NCBI GenBank assembly: GCA_032358255.1
Contig: JAULBX010026607.1
Coordinates: 162,912-226,911 of the forward strand
Direction: 5' to 3'
Source: Heterotrichella gracilis
Taxonomy: Eukaryota; Sar; Xanthophyceae; Tribonematales; Xanthonemataceae
DNA: 64,000 bases
The position numbers and the translations under genes are program-made. Shown here one piece after another: positions 1 through 11,150 of this stretch. Position 1 is the first letter of the stretch, and every line of letters begins with the position of its first letter. The notes beneath the pieces are model-generated. The model was not told where the DNA came from. It saw nothing but the letters and a program-made list of their open reading frames with translations, and made no database searches.

Positions 1-214
1 ATTTTGTCACGCATCTCACTGATGAAAAATGCAGTGTGTGTGCAGCTCATCAATCATCGTATCGTATTCCCCGCTTGCGTCTGCACCATCTCCACGTGGA
101 GCCCCAAGGCATCCTTTGGCATACAATGAATACCATTGTGGCACCCCACACACACTACGTTATCACATGCCCAGCCTCCCCGCCCCACTCCCCAGGCCCA
201 GCACCCCTCCACAC

Positions 215-3183
215 CTTGTCCACCACCTCATGCTCAGGGGTCATGTACAGCGTGTTTGACACCAGCAGCATGCTCCCGTCGCTGAGCCCCACCACCCTCT
301 GTGTGCGCCCTTTGCCAAAGGTGGGCGTACCCACAAGCACCGCACCGCGGTCAGACTGCAGCGCCGCCGCCAGGAGCTCGCTTGCACTCGCGGTGCCGCC
401 GTTCACCAGAACCACCTGGAAGGGCAGCGGGTGATGAGCGGTTGGGTGGAGGGAGGGCAAGTCAGCATCGTCATCGGGTCATACCCACAAATGTGCTGCT
501 GCCTATGCTGCTACACCTGCACCCCGCACCCATGCACAATGTGGCAAGAGATGGTGTGGCTGCGGCAATGCCCTGAGCCGCCAGTCCCTCCCTCACCCCA
601 ACCCCCACACATGCGCACCATTGGCACCCCCTCCAGCTGCGTCTCCGCCCCCTCCAGCAGCACCCGCTCCTCCTCCCCGTTCCTGTCAGTCACGTAGCAC
701 AGCACGTCACCCTCACGCAGCAGCTGCTGGGCCACCTGGTAGGCGGCTGACACCACGCCACCTGGCACAGGGAGCACCACAAGGGCATCAGCAACTCACA
801 GCATGGCTCAGTCTTGCCATGCGGGCGATGCATGCACGCTCAATCGCTGCCAACCAGCCCCTTGCAGCTGCCCATGGTTGAATGTCAATTGCCGTAAAAC
901 ATGCATGTGGACGCGCCTGAAAACATTATTCAGGCAGTGGATGTCCAGGCACTGTGCGCACCTGGGTTGTCCCTGAGGTCCAGGATGACCCCCCCCACGT
1001 GTTTGCCCCCAAACTCCTGCAGCGCCTCTTGCACCTCCTCTGGGGCGTTCTCACTGAACATGGTGATGCGCACGTAGCCAATCGGGGAGGGGGACGCCCT
1101 GCGCGAGATGGAACACTGCGCTTGACCCCTTGACATGCGGGTGCGTACAGCAAGGCACACAGCCTTGCAAGGTTGTCCAGCACATTGCCAATGCACCCTG
1201 TGCAATGCCATCCGAATTTGCCAATACAGATGCAGGACTCCCTATAAGGCCCCAGCATGCTCTCTCAAGTTCAATTGGCAGCAATTACCGCGCACACCCC
1301 AGTGTGGCAAGGCTGTGAAAGCAGCCTCGGCATTGCCATGTGTGGGTGCTGGGGTGCCTTACCTGCCCATCACTGAGTACTGCACCGGCTTCACCTCGAT
1401 GGCCTCAGGGGTGAGGTGCACGGTGAAGTCCATCCCTGCAGACGCAACTGATGTGCCCCCCTGGGCCACTGTCTGTGCCTCGCGGTGCAGGGACAGGTCA
1501 GCCTCCTCCTTCAGTTCCTTCAGGGCCCTGCACGGAGGCAATATGCTAAGAGGACGATGCAGCAATATACATTAACATGACTGGCAGCCTCCCAGTCGCA
1601 GGCGGTCAGTATACAGTAGAGCCATTGCTGTTACCCTACTAAACCTTGCCAGGGTGCTCAGCCAAACAATACCCTAGCTAGACCCTAGCCAACTCCTGTA
1701 CAGACACCGCAGTACCACCCATGGCGTGACCCGCCCTCCCATTTACCAAGTAAAACTCATCACATAGACACAGCACTGCAATAGCATCGCCCAAAGTACC
1801 CCCCTTCCCCCCATGCCCTAGCCTCCCCTCCCTAGCCTGCACCCACTTCCAGTTTTTCTTGGTGACCGCCCGCCCATCCACCTGCACCACCACGTCGCCG
1901 CACAGTATGCCCGCGCGCTGCGCCGGGCTCCCGTCCACCACGTAGTCCACCTTGACCACACCCAGGCCTGCATCCTCAGCCAGCACCAGCCCCAGAGCGT
2001 GCACAGTGCCTGCGGTGGTGTCCTGGAACGCGCTGGCCTGGCTGGGGGGGAGCACCCGCGTGAAGGGGTCGCCTACACAGGGGGGGCAGCAGGGCACTGA
2101 GTTGCAGATGGGGGAGGGCAGGGGGGGAGAGGGCTGGGGGGCCACAGGAAAGGCAAACTGCACTAGAGTAGGCAGCCAGGCCGGACAAGACTGACAAGCA
2201 AGTCAAAGTGGTTGCTGCAAGTACCCAAACGTCCACAACTACCTCCAGCACTTTGCCTGGGTTGGTCATACGGTGGTGGTTGAACAGTGTTGCCATAGAG
2301 GAGAGGAGAGCGTACCTAGCTGTGCCACCATGTCAATATTGACTTGACGGGCCTCTTCCGCAGTCTTAGACTTGAAAGTCTTGGCGAGCGAGTCCTGCGC
2401 ACCCACACAAAGAAGGTTGGCACGCACGTGCACAGGTACATAAGTTGGGTGGACCTTTGGCGTGTGTTAGGGACAGCTCACCTGCAGTACGTTGGCCCAC
2501 TGGTGGTGGTTGTAGGAGGGGTCGATAAAGTGGATGCTCACGTTTCCTGCACAAGCAACACAGCTGTCAGTGTCGTCATAGGTACACGGGCACTGGAAAG
2601 CAGGGGCTATTGTGTTCCTCAGAATTCTATAGCTTTGATAGTTGAAAACGCCCAAGCCGGCAAGCCTTGCCCACAAATACTGAGCAACACGACTCAAAAA
2701 GGGTGCCACTCGCAAATGCAGTCAACGAACAATAATAAGCGAAAGAAACCAACCGGCTCTGTGCTAAAGGGCCGCTCAAGTGCGCCACTCACCCCAGGTC
2801 TCCACAAGGCTCTGTTGCACCACACGAATGGTCGGGTCGGGGCTGGCTGGGAAGGAGATAGTAATTCCGTCCTCTTCAGCAAAGCTGGGTCCAGGAGTGC
2901 ACAACAGCAGTGCAGCGGCGGCAGCACTGACACCCGCCTGCTTGCATGCGTTGCCCAGGCTCCATGGTGGTGCGATAGTGCCTGCCGCAGATGTCGCCTT
3001 GCCACAGGGAATGGACGAGCGTGCGGTGTGCTTGAGTGACAAGCGCCGCTCGTGAGCCTTTGGGCTTCGTTTCTCGGTTACAGGAGTGTGAATTGTGGGT
3101 GCAGTTGAGTGGGAGAAGTGCTTTGCTGCCACACTCGTTGGGCGAGGGTATGGCGACGAGGGGGGCAATACATGCAAGGGCAT
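215..3183 (-). CDS. ctpA: Chloroplast C-terminal processing peptidase (D1 protease, S41 family), 3' end beyond window
   Basis: Serine protease that in plants and algae trims the C-terminal tail of the photosystem II D1 precursor in the thylakoid lumen. Exons on the minus strand: 3183-2793, 2546-2482, 2394-2316, 2072-1847, 1527-1363, 1098-962, 761-619, 415-215. All phases agree, giving 469 codons before the gene leaves the window. Residues 1-110 look like a bipartite transit peptide: Ser/Ala/Pro-rich, then a hydrophobic Ala/Leu stretch ending PGPSFAEE. A PDZ domain lies in exon 4 (about 180-250), then the DLRDNPGG strand. The last exon carries NGGTASASE and TPTFGKGRTQ. Ser412 and Lys437 are 25 residues apart, as in the known Ser/Lys dyad. 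The conserved C-terminal part after VVDK is not found in bases 1-214, so it lies to the left. The start is the first ATG in frame with the transit peptide. Family assignment is firm; lumen location is inferred. Confidence 0.9.
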
Positions 3184-4003
3184 GGTGGTGACCTGCAGTG
3201 GGCGCGCACAGCGATCTGCCGTGTCCCGTGCACTGTCACAACAGCTCTCTAGCGTATGGACTCGCAGTCTATCGGTTTTGTTTGCGTTGACGCCACTTAA
3301 AAGCAAGCGTTTGCAGGTCTAGGTTTTAGTACTCCGCGGCCTGCTACAGCCGAAACCCTGCTATTCAAACTGCAAAGCTTCGTTCAACAAATTTCCCAGC
3401 AACAGGCGTGCGCTGCCCGAGCCATCACCTTCAACAGCACGCAATGCTTTCGGCTCAGTTCAAATATTGCTGCCAGTGGTCCCAGGCACCACTACACCAG
3501 TGCATGCAACCCTCAACATACCTGACGATGCTTCATTGGGCTGTCCAGCTACCAGTGTTTGTAATTTGAGCTCAACTAGTTGCGGTACAATAGCTGACCA
3601 TGAGACAATTGGCGCCGATGAATACGACCACTTGGCGTATTGACACTGTATGGAATGGGGAGTGGCATAGGGACTGTCATACTCTTTACACCGCACGAGT
3701 GGAATTGAGAATGGGATTTGAACACACAAGATTTCGCTGCAAGTGCTACACTCCTATGCGCAGTTAGGTCCCACTAGCCACTTGCACAAGCACAGAGTGC
3801 ACACACTGTGAAAGTCACACGCCATCCTGCCACAGCAGATTCAATTCCACCTGTACCCTAGGTAAGGGTTCTGCTATCCAGTGTCTGCCAACAAGCACCC
3901 CACGAACCCCTCTGAGAGAGCACAGCTGCTGTCCCCTCCAAGCTCAACACCAGCGTCTGACCTACAGCCACAGCCAACAGCACTGCCCACCCCAAGCTTC
4001 CCG
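3184..4003. other. Intergenic region between ctpA 5' end and CCT2 3' end
   Basis: Both flanking genes run on the minus strand, so this 820-bp stretch holds the ctpA promoter and 5' UTR plus the CCT2 3' UTR. No convincing coding exon is visible. A short stretch near 3710-3745 resembles an RNA polymerase III B box on the minus strand, but no tRNA cloverleaf can be built around it. Confidence 0.6.
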
Positions 4004-5840
4004 TCACTGCTCCCGCTGCCGTGGCGCCGCCCTGATGATGTCATCCACCCGCAGAATCATTTCAGACGCCTCTGTTGCCGACAGAAGCACCTGCTGCTTC
4101 ACCTTGAACGCCTCGTAGATCCCCAGCTTGGACACATCCCCCGCCTGACCACTCACCACATCCACCCCCATCTTGGTGTGTGGGTCTGCCGCGTGCGCCG
4201 CCCGCAGCTGCGACACCAGCTCGGCAGAGTCCAGGCCAGCGTTGTCGCAGATGATGGTGGGGATGGCCCGCAGTGCACGCGCAAAGGCTGCCATGGCCAG
4301 GGAGCGCTTGCCAGGCGTCTTGGCTGCCAGGTCATCAACCACCTGCAGAGGACAGACACGACATTGGTCACCCACAATGTCCATATGACAGACACCAGCA
4401 TGCTGAAGCCATGCGCCCTGGAATGCACTTTGTGCAAAATTGACTGTAGAATATGCAATACCGTACAGAAATAGTACTTTGCACAACCCAAAAAGCATGT
4501 TCTGCAGCAGGGCAACATTGCGGGCGCACAACGGGCAGGTGCACACACTTGAAAGGCAGGACAGCAGCAGTGCTGCTTCATACCTGGGCCATCTGCATCT
4601 CAGGCCAGCCACCCCCCAGCAGCACCCGGGAGTCCTTGAGCGTCTGCGTGAGCACGCACAGCGCGTCGTGCAGCGAGCGCTCCGCCTCGTCCAGCAGGTG
4701 CGAGCTGGCGCCGCGCAGCATGATGGTGCAGGCCTCGTTGAGCTTGCAGCCCGAGAAGTGGATCATCTTGTCCTCGCCAATCATGATCTCCTCGATGCGC
4801 TTGCACTCCCCCAGCTTGATAGAGCCGGGGTTGTCAAAGGTGGATGCAATCTCCCCCCCGGTGACCAGCGCCAGGCGCTCAATGCCGTCAAAGTCTGCAT
4901 GCTCGATGGCTGCGATGCCGGCATCTGCAAAGATCTCCTCGGGGAAGTTGTAGATAAGCTGGCGGTTGATGAAGCAGTTGATGCCGTGGGCGATGATGGC
5001 TTCACACTTCTCACGCATCTTGCCCTTCTCTGCTGCCTCGATATCCGCCACCTTCTGCAGGGAGTCTACCCGCACCCTGGCGCCATAGATCTTCACCTTG
5101 TCGGTGTCCATGGCGGTGTTGGCCACCAGGATTTTGGCGTTCTCGATCACCTTGGGCTGGCCAACGCCGATCTTCTTGTCCAGGATGAAGCCCTCGTCCA
5201 GGAAGGAGTCTGAGATGGTGCCCCCAGGCTTCTTGATTATGTTGATGGCGTCCAGGTTGCCAGAGCCGCGTATCCTCAGCGCTGCCTCCACAGCAAGGTT
5301 GGCAAAGTGGTCCTTCTCGTTGGTCAGGATCTTGGAGCTAAGGGTGGTCCTGGCGATGTTCAGCAGGTCAGCCTTGAGGGCCTCACTGTCTGCTGAGTTG
5401 TCCACTGAGATGCTCTCCAGGTGCAGCTTGGCTGCGCCACACGCCTCCCTAAAACCAGCGATGATGGTCATGGGGTGGATCTTCTGGCTGGTCAGCTGCT
5501 CAGCCTCCCGTAGCAGCTCCCCAGCCAGCACAACCACTGAGGTGGTGCCATCGCCCACTTCGTCATCTTGGGCCTTCGATATGTCCACCAGGACCTTTGC
5601 TGCTGGGTTGTCTACGTATATGGACTTCAGGATGGTTGCGCCATCGTTGGTGACGTTGATTTGGTGCCCGCTGCCCAGACTTTGCAGGATCTTGTCCATT
5701 CCCTTGGGCCCAAGGGTAGTTTTCACCAGGTCTGCGATGGCCATGGCACCCACGAAGGACGACATGCGGGCGTTCTCGCCCTTCTCCTCTGACGCCCCAT
5801 CTTGGAATATTTGGGTACCAGAAGCTGCAGCCGCCGCCAT
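4004..5840 (-). CDS. CCT2: CCT beta subunit of the cytosolic TRiC/CCT chaperonin
   Basis: One of the eight subunits of the ATP-driven cytosolic chaperonin that folds actin, tubulin and other proteins. Two exons, 5840-4584 and 4342-4004, both phase 0, encode 531 residues, the usual length for this family. Group II chaperonin motifs are in order: TLGPKGMDK at 42-50, NDGAT at 65-69 and the ATP-site GDGTT at 96-100. The C-terminal exon ends in the stem-loop and hinge part of the equatorial domain. The residue pattern fits CCT beta rather than the other subunits, including an N-terminus with [10 protein letters not shown] and the [12 protein letters not shown] segment. The start is the only ATG giving the family N-terminus. 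The single intron (4343-4583) has GT-AG ends. The gene is ordinary housekeeping; nothing in it looks broken. Confidence 0.96.
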
Positions 5841-6919
5841 ATTGACGGTTCTGCCTTACAACCGACAGTGGTAGTAATAAAACCAGCTGCAATCCAAGCT
5901 CAATCAAGGCACTGAACAGGCCACCAACATATAGCACGATGAGGTACAAGGGCAGGTCGCTGCAAACGTTACACTGCAACAGAGGACAGTGGCAATAGGT
6001 GTACACCAAACTGGGGCTTTGTTGTGAGAGGAGGTTGACGAAAGCTTATCTGTATAACGTTTTGCATGGAAACAAGTTTGAAACATCCACGACGTGGTGG
6101 GCAGTCGAGGTGGGCAGGCGGCCCAAAAAATGGAAGTCCAGGCGTCGCTCAAAGAAAGTCGCTGCTGCAAACCGAGCATATATATTCAAGGGCGTGTAGT
6201 ATCCATCGCAGACTACCAGGAATATGTGGGTGTTCTGGTTTGCGGTATGCATGCATGCACCCAAAAAAATGTCCCACATGCATGCACCAAGTGGCCTTTG
6301 CACTACTGTGACTATGTGACCTCGATGATCGCCTCGCTGGTTCCACCCCAATAGACCAAGTACGTATTGGCGGATCAACAAACTGGCCACGCAGTTTATT
6401 ACAAAGCAATAATCACGGCACAGTTCTTCGTGCCACTAAGGGTGGGTGACTAATTGGATGACCTTGCTGAGTGCACACACTTCACACAGGCCAGACAAAA
6501 CACTCGGTTGCTGGCCCCATACGCGGGCTATGAAACCGACCTGGCTGAAATAATGTTATGCCCCTCTCTAAGTCTGTTTGACACCGCAATGGTCATAAGG
6601 GGACCACATGTCGCCCAGCGTTGAACTGGCTGCACACCACCACCACTGCTACAAAAGCACCCTATATGCAAAACAAGGAGCTTGGTGCTAAGACCACAAT
6701 ATGTCCTTCTAGATAGCGCTTGTATCAGATCAGTTTTAAATAATAGAAGTGTTCTACAACGTTGCAACTTGGAGATTGTAACTGGAGCGCAGCAACTACA
6801 GCTGCCAACTGCCTATGCTGGGTTAAATAGCAAATCAAAGTTGCATCTCCAGCACCATAAATAAAGACAATCGTCCGCCCTGTGCGTCAACGCAACCGCC
6901 TCCTGTCCATCACCGCTGC
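5841..6919. other. Intergenic region: CCT2 promoter side and E-Syt 3' side
   Basis: This 1.08-kb region lies upstream of CCT2 and downstream of the next minus-strand gene. No supported exon was found. It contains alternating CATGCA tracts around 6247-6291. TTACA near 6399 reads as TGTAA on the minus strand, the usual chlorophyte poly(A) signal, and would suit the E-Syt-like gene. Confidence 0.5.
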
Positions 6920-9900
6920 CTATTCATATGGGCCCCACTCCAAGCGTAGCGTGATTGTGGAGTCAGGCACCTGGTCTGTGTTGACATCGGGTGCCACGTT
7001 GACCAGTGGGAACTCCTTGACCACAGTCCCACCCTCCGCCAGCGCCACGTCTGTGATGGGGATGCTCAGGGTGCCCAGCAGGTCTGATCCCACAAAGTCA
7101 GAATCGAATACTTTGACCTCCAGACTGGACTGAGGCGACACCTGCATTGGAATGGGGAAGCGCCTTAGACACCAGTATGCGTATAGCAGCATGGCATGAC
7201 CAAGAGCACACAGGCAGCATCTGAAGGGCCACTGACGATGCACAGTGTGGGTGCTGCCAAGTGTTTGATGCTGTACTTACCCCAATGAAGTCGAAGCGGG
7301 GGAAGTTCCACGTGGGGTTCAAGTTGTCGGGCACAGTCTTGGATTTGAAAGCCTTGCCTTCGCACTCGATTGTGACAAACGGGGAGCTTAAGGCGCCATA
7401 GTCCGCTGCAGGCAGGTTGCTTGCGCGCTTCAGGTACACGATGAATGCACCCTGCAAAGCACAAGTTCCGGCTTGCTTGCTGATGCGGTACATACATATT
7501 ACCAGCTGGTCAAATCACATCGCATCTGTTGCAGCAAGGACAAATGATAAATCAATTGCACAACAAGCGCACCGTTTGCACTGATGTGGGGGCTGGATGA
7601 CTGCCGAAGGGCATGTATGTGAGCTTTAGCCTCAGCCTGCCAGCATTACCACCCTGCAAAATGAAGCACAGGTCAGAGCGCATTCGATTCCATTTATCCG
7701 CCCGCAGGTGCCCGCATGCTGCCCAGCCAGGTACTCAACAGTACTCCTATTGTTCAAGAGACCCAAGTATTACAGGATAAGCTGTCATGACAGAGCTGTG
7801 CGCCTGCGCATTGAGGGTGGCATTGTGAATGTGGCGCCTGGCGGTACGTACACAGCCATCAGGGTTTGAGAATGGCTGTGTGCCCAGGAAGAACCACTCG
7901 TCAAATTCCTTGCCCGGCTCCTCGCAGTACTGCGCCAGGGGGATGGCGCTGCGGCCCATCATCTCCGTTGCGCCAAACACCTGAGTGGCGCCCTTGAGCA
8001 GGTTGAGAGTGAACAGCTCCTGCGGGGACACACAAGGCACAGGCTGACCATCACCCATGGCATTCCCGGCATAGGTGCAGCAACCTACAACACGCTCAAA
8101 GCCGCTCATGCGCAGCAGAGCAGGCCATGGCATCCCCTACGCTGCGGTACTGCTGCCCTGTGGTGCATGGTAGTTGCATGCTGCATGTTGCATGCACCCA
8201 CCCACCTTGAGGTTGATGAAGTCCACATCGCTGACAGTGGCAAACAGCTTCTGGCTGTTTGGCTCCTGCACCAGTACGTACTGGGTCTCGTTCCATGTGG
8301 GGGTCAGGGTCTTGTTGATCACCTTGGTCTTCACCGGGGCGGATGCAAGGGTGTGGAATTCCACAAATGGGTCAGCCTTGCCATTGTAGTCTGCGGGATT
8401 GAGCCCATCCGCCTCCACTGCCACAATCTTCAGCACACCCACGTGCCTGCACCGCCACCCCACCATGAGCAGGGCACAGCACCATGCAGCCTGGTGTGCA
8501 ATGCAAAGGGGTGCGCAGATGCAGCTTGTGGCTGCTGCCATGCGCAAGCGGGGGGAGAGTGACGTACTTGAGATAGAATTCGTCCAGTGGCCCAGTGATT
8601 GACTCGTCTGCAATTGGTATGACCAGGCGGTTGGGCCACACCAGCATGCCCGACAGCACATCCTTGATGAAGGGCTCCAGCCAGCTGACCACAGCCTTGG
8701 CAGTGAGGGACCCGCCAAGCAACGCAGACCCAAAATCCAGGTGGAAGCGGTACTTTGGAGGAGTTTTGAGGGAGATCGTGGCAGCGCCAATGCCTGGAAT
8801 GTCTCTCAGCATTGGGCCCAAGAAAATCCTGCCATACACACAACAGTGATTAGGCGCGACTAATGCAGCAACAAAATAGCCGGCATAATTGCCCTGCCTA
8901 GCGCACATGCCTGGGCATTTTGCCAAAGAATGTTACTCACTTCGCTGAGCCATTCACAGACAGATCCTTCACTTTTGGTAGCAAGCGGGTCGCGGCACCA
9001 CCCGCAGGCAAGTCGATTGCCAACACGATGTTTGCGTCTCCCCCCCAGCGGTAGTCCACCTGGTGCAGCATTCCGAGTCAGGTTGGCAGCTTTAGGGGAC
9101 AATAAGCCACCTTTTTATACAACAACTGGCGTACCTCCATTTCCACATGGTCCTTGGTGTCCTCCACCACCATGAAGCGCTCAACACGGAACGCAGCCTG
9201 GCCCAAACTGAACCTTTGGAAGAAGATGTTTTTTATCAGCCCCGGAGGCTTGTACTCGTTCATGATGGGTTCCACCACTTCCTGCATGGAGGTGTCGATG
9301 CATTTAGGGTTTGCAATAGCAGCTTTTAGTCCTACAGGGCCTTGCAAAAACGCACTGGTCCTGTACCTTGAGCATCGCTGAAATAGCCCTGTCGTAGTGG
9401 GGCCACAGCTCTTGTATGATAGCATTCAGCCACTGCAAACACAGAGCGCGTCAGAACCGCTGCTGCCTGCCTGTTGGTAAAGCGGGAGGTTGCTACAGCC
9501 TACAAAGTACCAGTACTTGCCTCGGCTTTCTGTCTGTCTGAGAAGGTGAGCCACGAGGGGTTGTGGCCCAGCAGCTTGGTCATCCCTTTCTGGCCAGGGA
9601 GCACAGACAGCTGCAAAGAGTGCCAATTATTGGGTACGGTTCAATTAAGGGACACACTGGCATCGCAAATACCGCCACTTGCTACCAAAACACACCCACA
9701 ACCCAAAGTCCACATGCCATGCCAACCACATGACAGCTCCCTTGAAAATTTATTGGCTTTCAAACAAGCGAGTTGGTGTGCAATAGCTCAACCTGCCACA
9801 CCTTTGCGTTCTTGATAGTCTTCTTCTTGATGTTGAAGAAGTACAGGAAGCTGAGGCCAAGACCCACCACCAGCCCCACCACACCAAACTTCAAGGTCTC

Positions 9901-10182
9901 CCTCAGGTTGGGTTTCAGAAGCTTGATGAGGAGCATGGTGAAGGCCAGGGTGCCCACCAAGCAGGCATCGATGATGGTGCGTAGGGGCACCACAAACTTG
10001 GGTGGGGGGGGCGGGAAGAAGGCAGGCACTGGGCTGGCCTTGGCCCCCGCTACTGGCGTTGCACCCGCCACTGGCTTGGCACCACTGCTGGAGGGTGTTA
10101 AGTGCACGTCCTCCATGTTCTCGTGCGCAGCCTCAAAGGAGCTATCGGCAAAGTGCTCCGCGTCTTTGTTGAGAGCTTCCAT
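6920..10182 (-). CDS. Extended-synaptotagmin / plant SYT-like ER-plasma membrane tether (TM-SMP-C2-C2)
   Basis: Eleven exons: 10182-9793 (or 9802), 9610-9521, 9432-9367, 9281-9135, 9059-8941, 8828-8568, 8446-8206, 8019-7852, 7653-7573, 7451-7281, 7141-6920; about 651 residues. An N-terminal membrane hairpin (about 60-115) is followed by the SMP lipid-transfer domain (about 150-345) and two C2 domains (about 358-510 and 515-650). This is the architecture of E-Syts and plant SYT1/NTMC2 proteins, which move lipid at ER contact sites. C2A keeps the loop-1 acidic residues (NPADYNGKADPF) but has ATEMMG at loop 3. C2B has SSPF where loop 1 usually has DPF, yet retains FDSDF at loop 3. Calcium binding is therefore probably partial; that is inference. 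Intron 2 has a GC donor (GAG then GCAAGT at 9521/9520). The start ATG precedes an acidic cytosolic tail. The gene is divergent from the coiled-coil gene at 11151. Confidence 0.88.
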
Positions 10183-11150
10183 GGCTTGGCAGTGCGTGTG
10201 TAGGACTTGGCAAATGTTCCAAATGGTAACCCGTGCACCCACGGCGCCAAACGGCTGTCCTATCAGGCAGTAGTGCGCAAACTCGTTCTAGTCGGTTGCG
10301 GTAGGCTTGTGGGCTTGATATAGCGCGGTTGAGCGAGGTTTCGAGTCACACATGCCATCCAAACCCTAATGCATGCAGATAGCAGCGCGTTAGTGCCTCA
10401 GCTTGCTCATGCTTGCCACCGATGGCGACCTATTAATCCGAAAGCCAAGATCCTGCTGTTACGCCATCAGCAAACGCAGTTAATATTGCTTGCTGAGTTT
10501 GTCGGGGCCAACTTGCTGCTTCAACTTTACAGGCTGGTGGAGGAGAGGGTAGCGTTGTGGACGAGGAGGAAACGCTAACCCAATTCGGTGCACATTGATG
10601 GCTCAATGTTGCTGGTTTGGGCCTAGCCTTGTCTTGTTGTAGGCCAGCCATGTTGCTGCGACTGGGTGTCGGCTGGGTACCTATCTATGGCAGGGTTTGC
10701 CATGCAATTGGTTAACTGATTCTTCTCGCCGAAGCCTTAGGCTAGGCCACGACCTCAAGGCACAGACTCTTCCCGTGAACCCCAGCTTGTCGTGCCTCAG
10801 CTGGGTGCCCACAGAAGCAATTCTGCTCAACAGCAACAGTTCACGGTTGTTGCGTTTACTATTGGTCACTGTTTAGTCGCCCATTAACACGGTAGTCAAC
10901 GTTTTCGTGTTGTGCGACTGCCAGTTGAAAAAGCCCAACTAGGAAGCAGGAAGTCACGCTCGGGCGCCCTTGCGTACAAAGCTGTGTTGGATAATACTAC
11001 CTATACTTGACAAAGTTGGCATTGTTCGTGGGCTCCTGCATGCATGCATATGCCAGTCAAAGAGGACTGGTCCTGCTCAAGGCACCCACGAACCGAACTC
11101 AACTGAGAGACATGCGGGCTGGGGTGTGAGTGCGGTGTAAACGGGACAAC
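10183..11150. promoter_or_regulatory. Divergent promoter region between the E-Syt-like and coiled-coil genes
   Basis: About 970 bp separates two divergently transcribed starts. No coding exon is supported. A run of TGCATGCATGCAT lies at about 11038-11050. No TATA box could be assigned with confidence. Confidence 0.45.

Noticed and set aside
3700-3760. tRNA-like B-box sequence on the minus strand (GTTCAAATCCC), with a similar one near 27548
   Set aside because: No acceptor stem, T stem or anticodon arm can be paired around either site. The two sites share a few words (ATTTGAAC, ATTTCGC) but not enough to define a SINE family.
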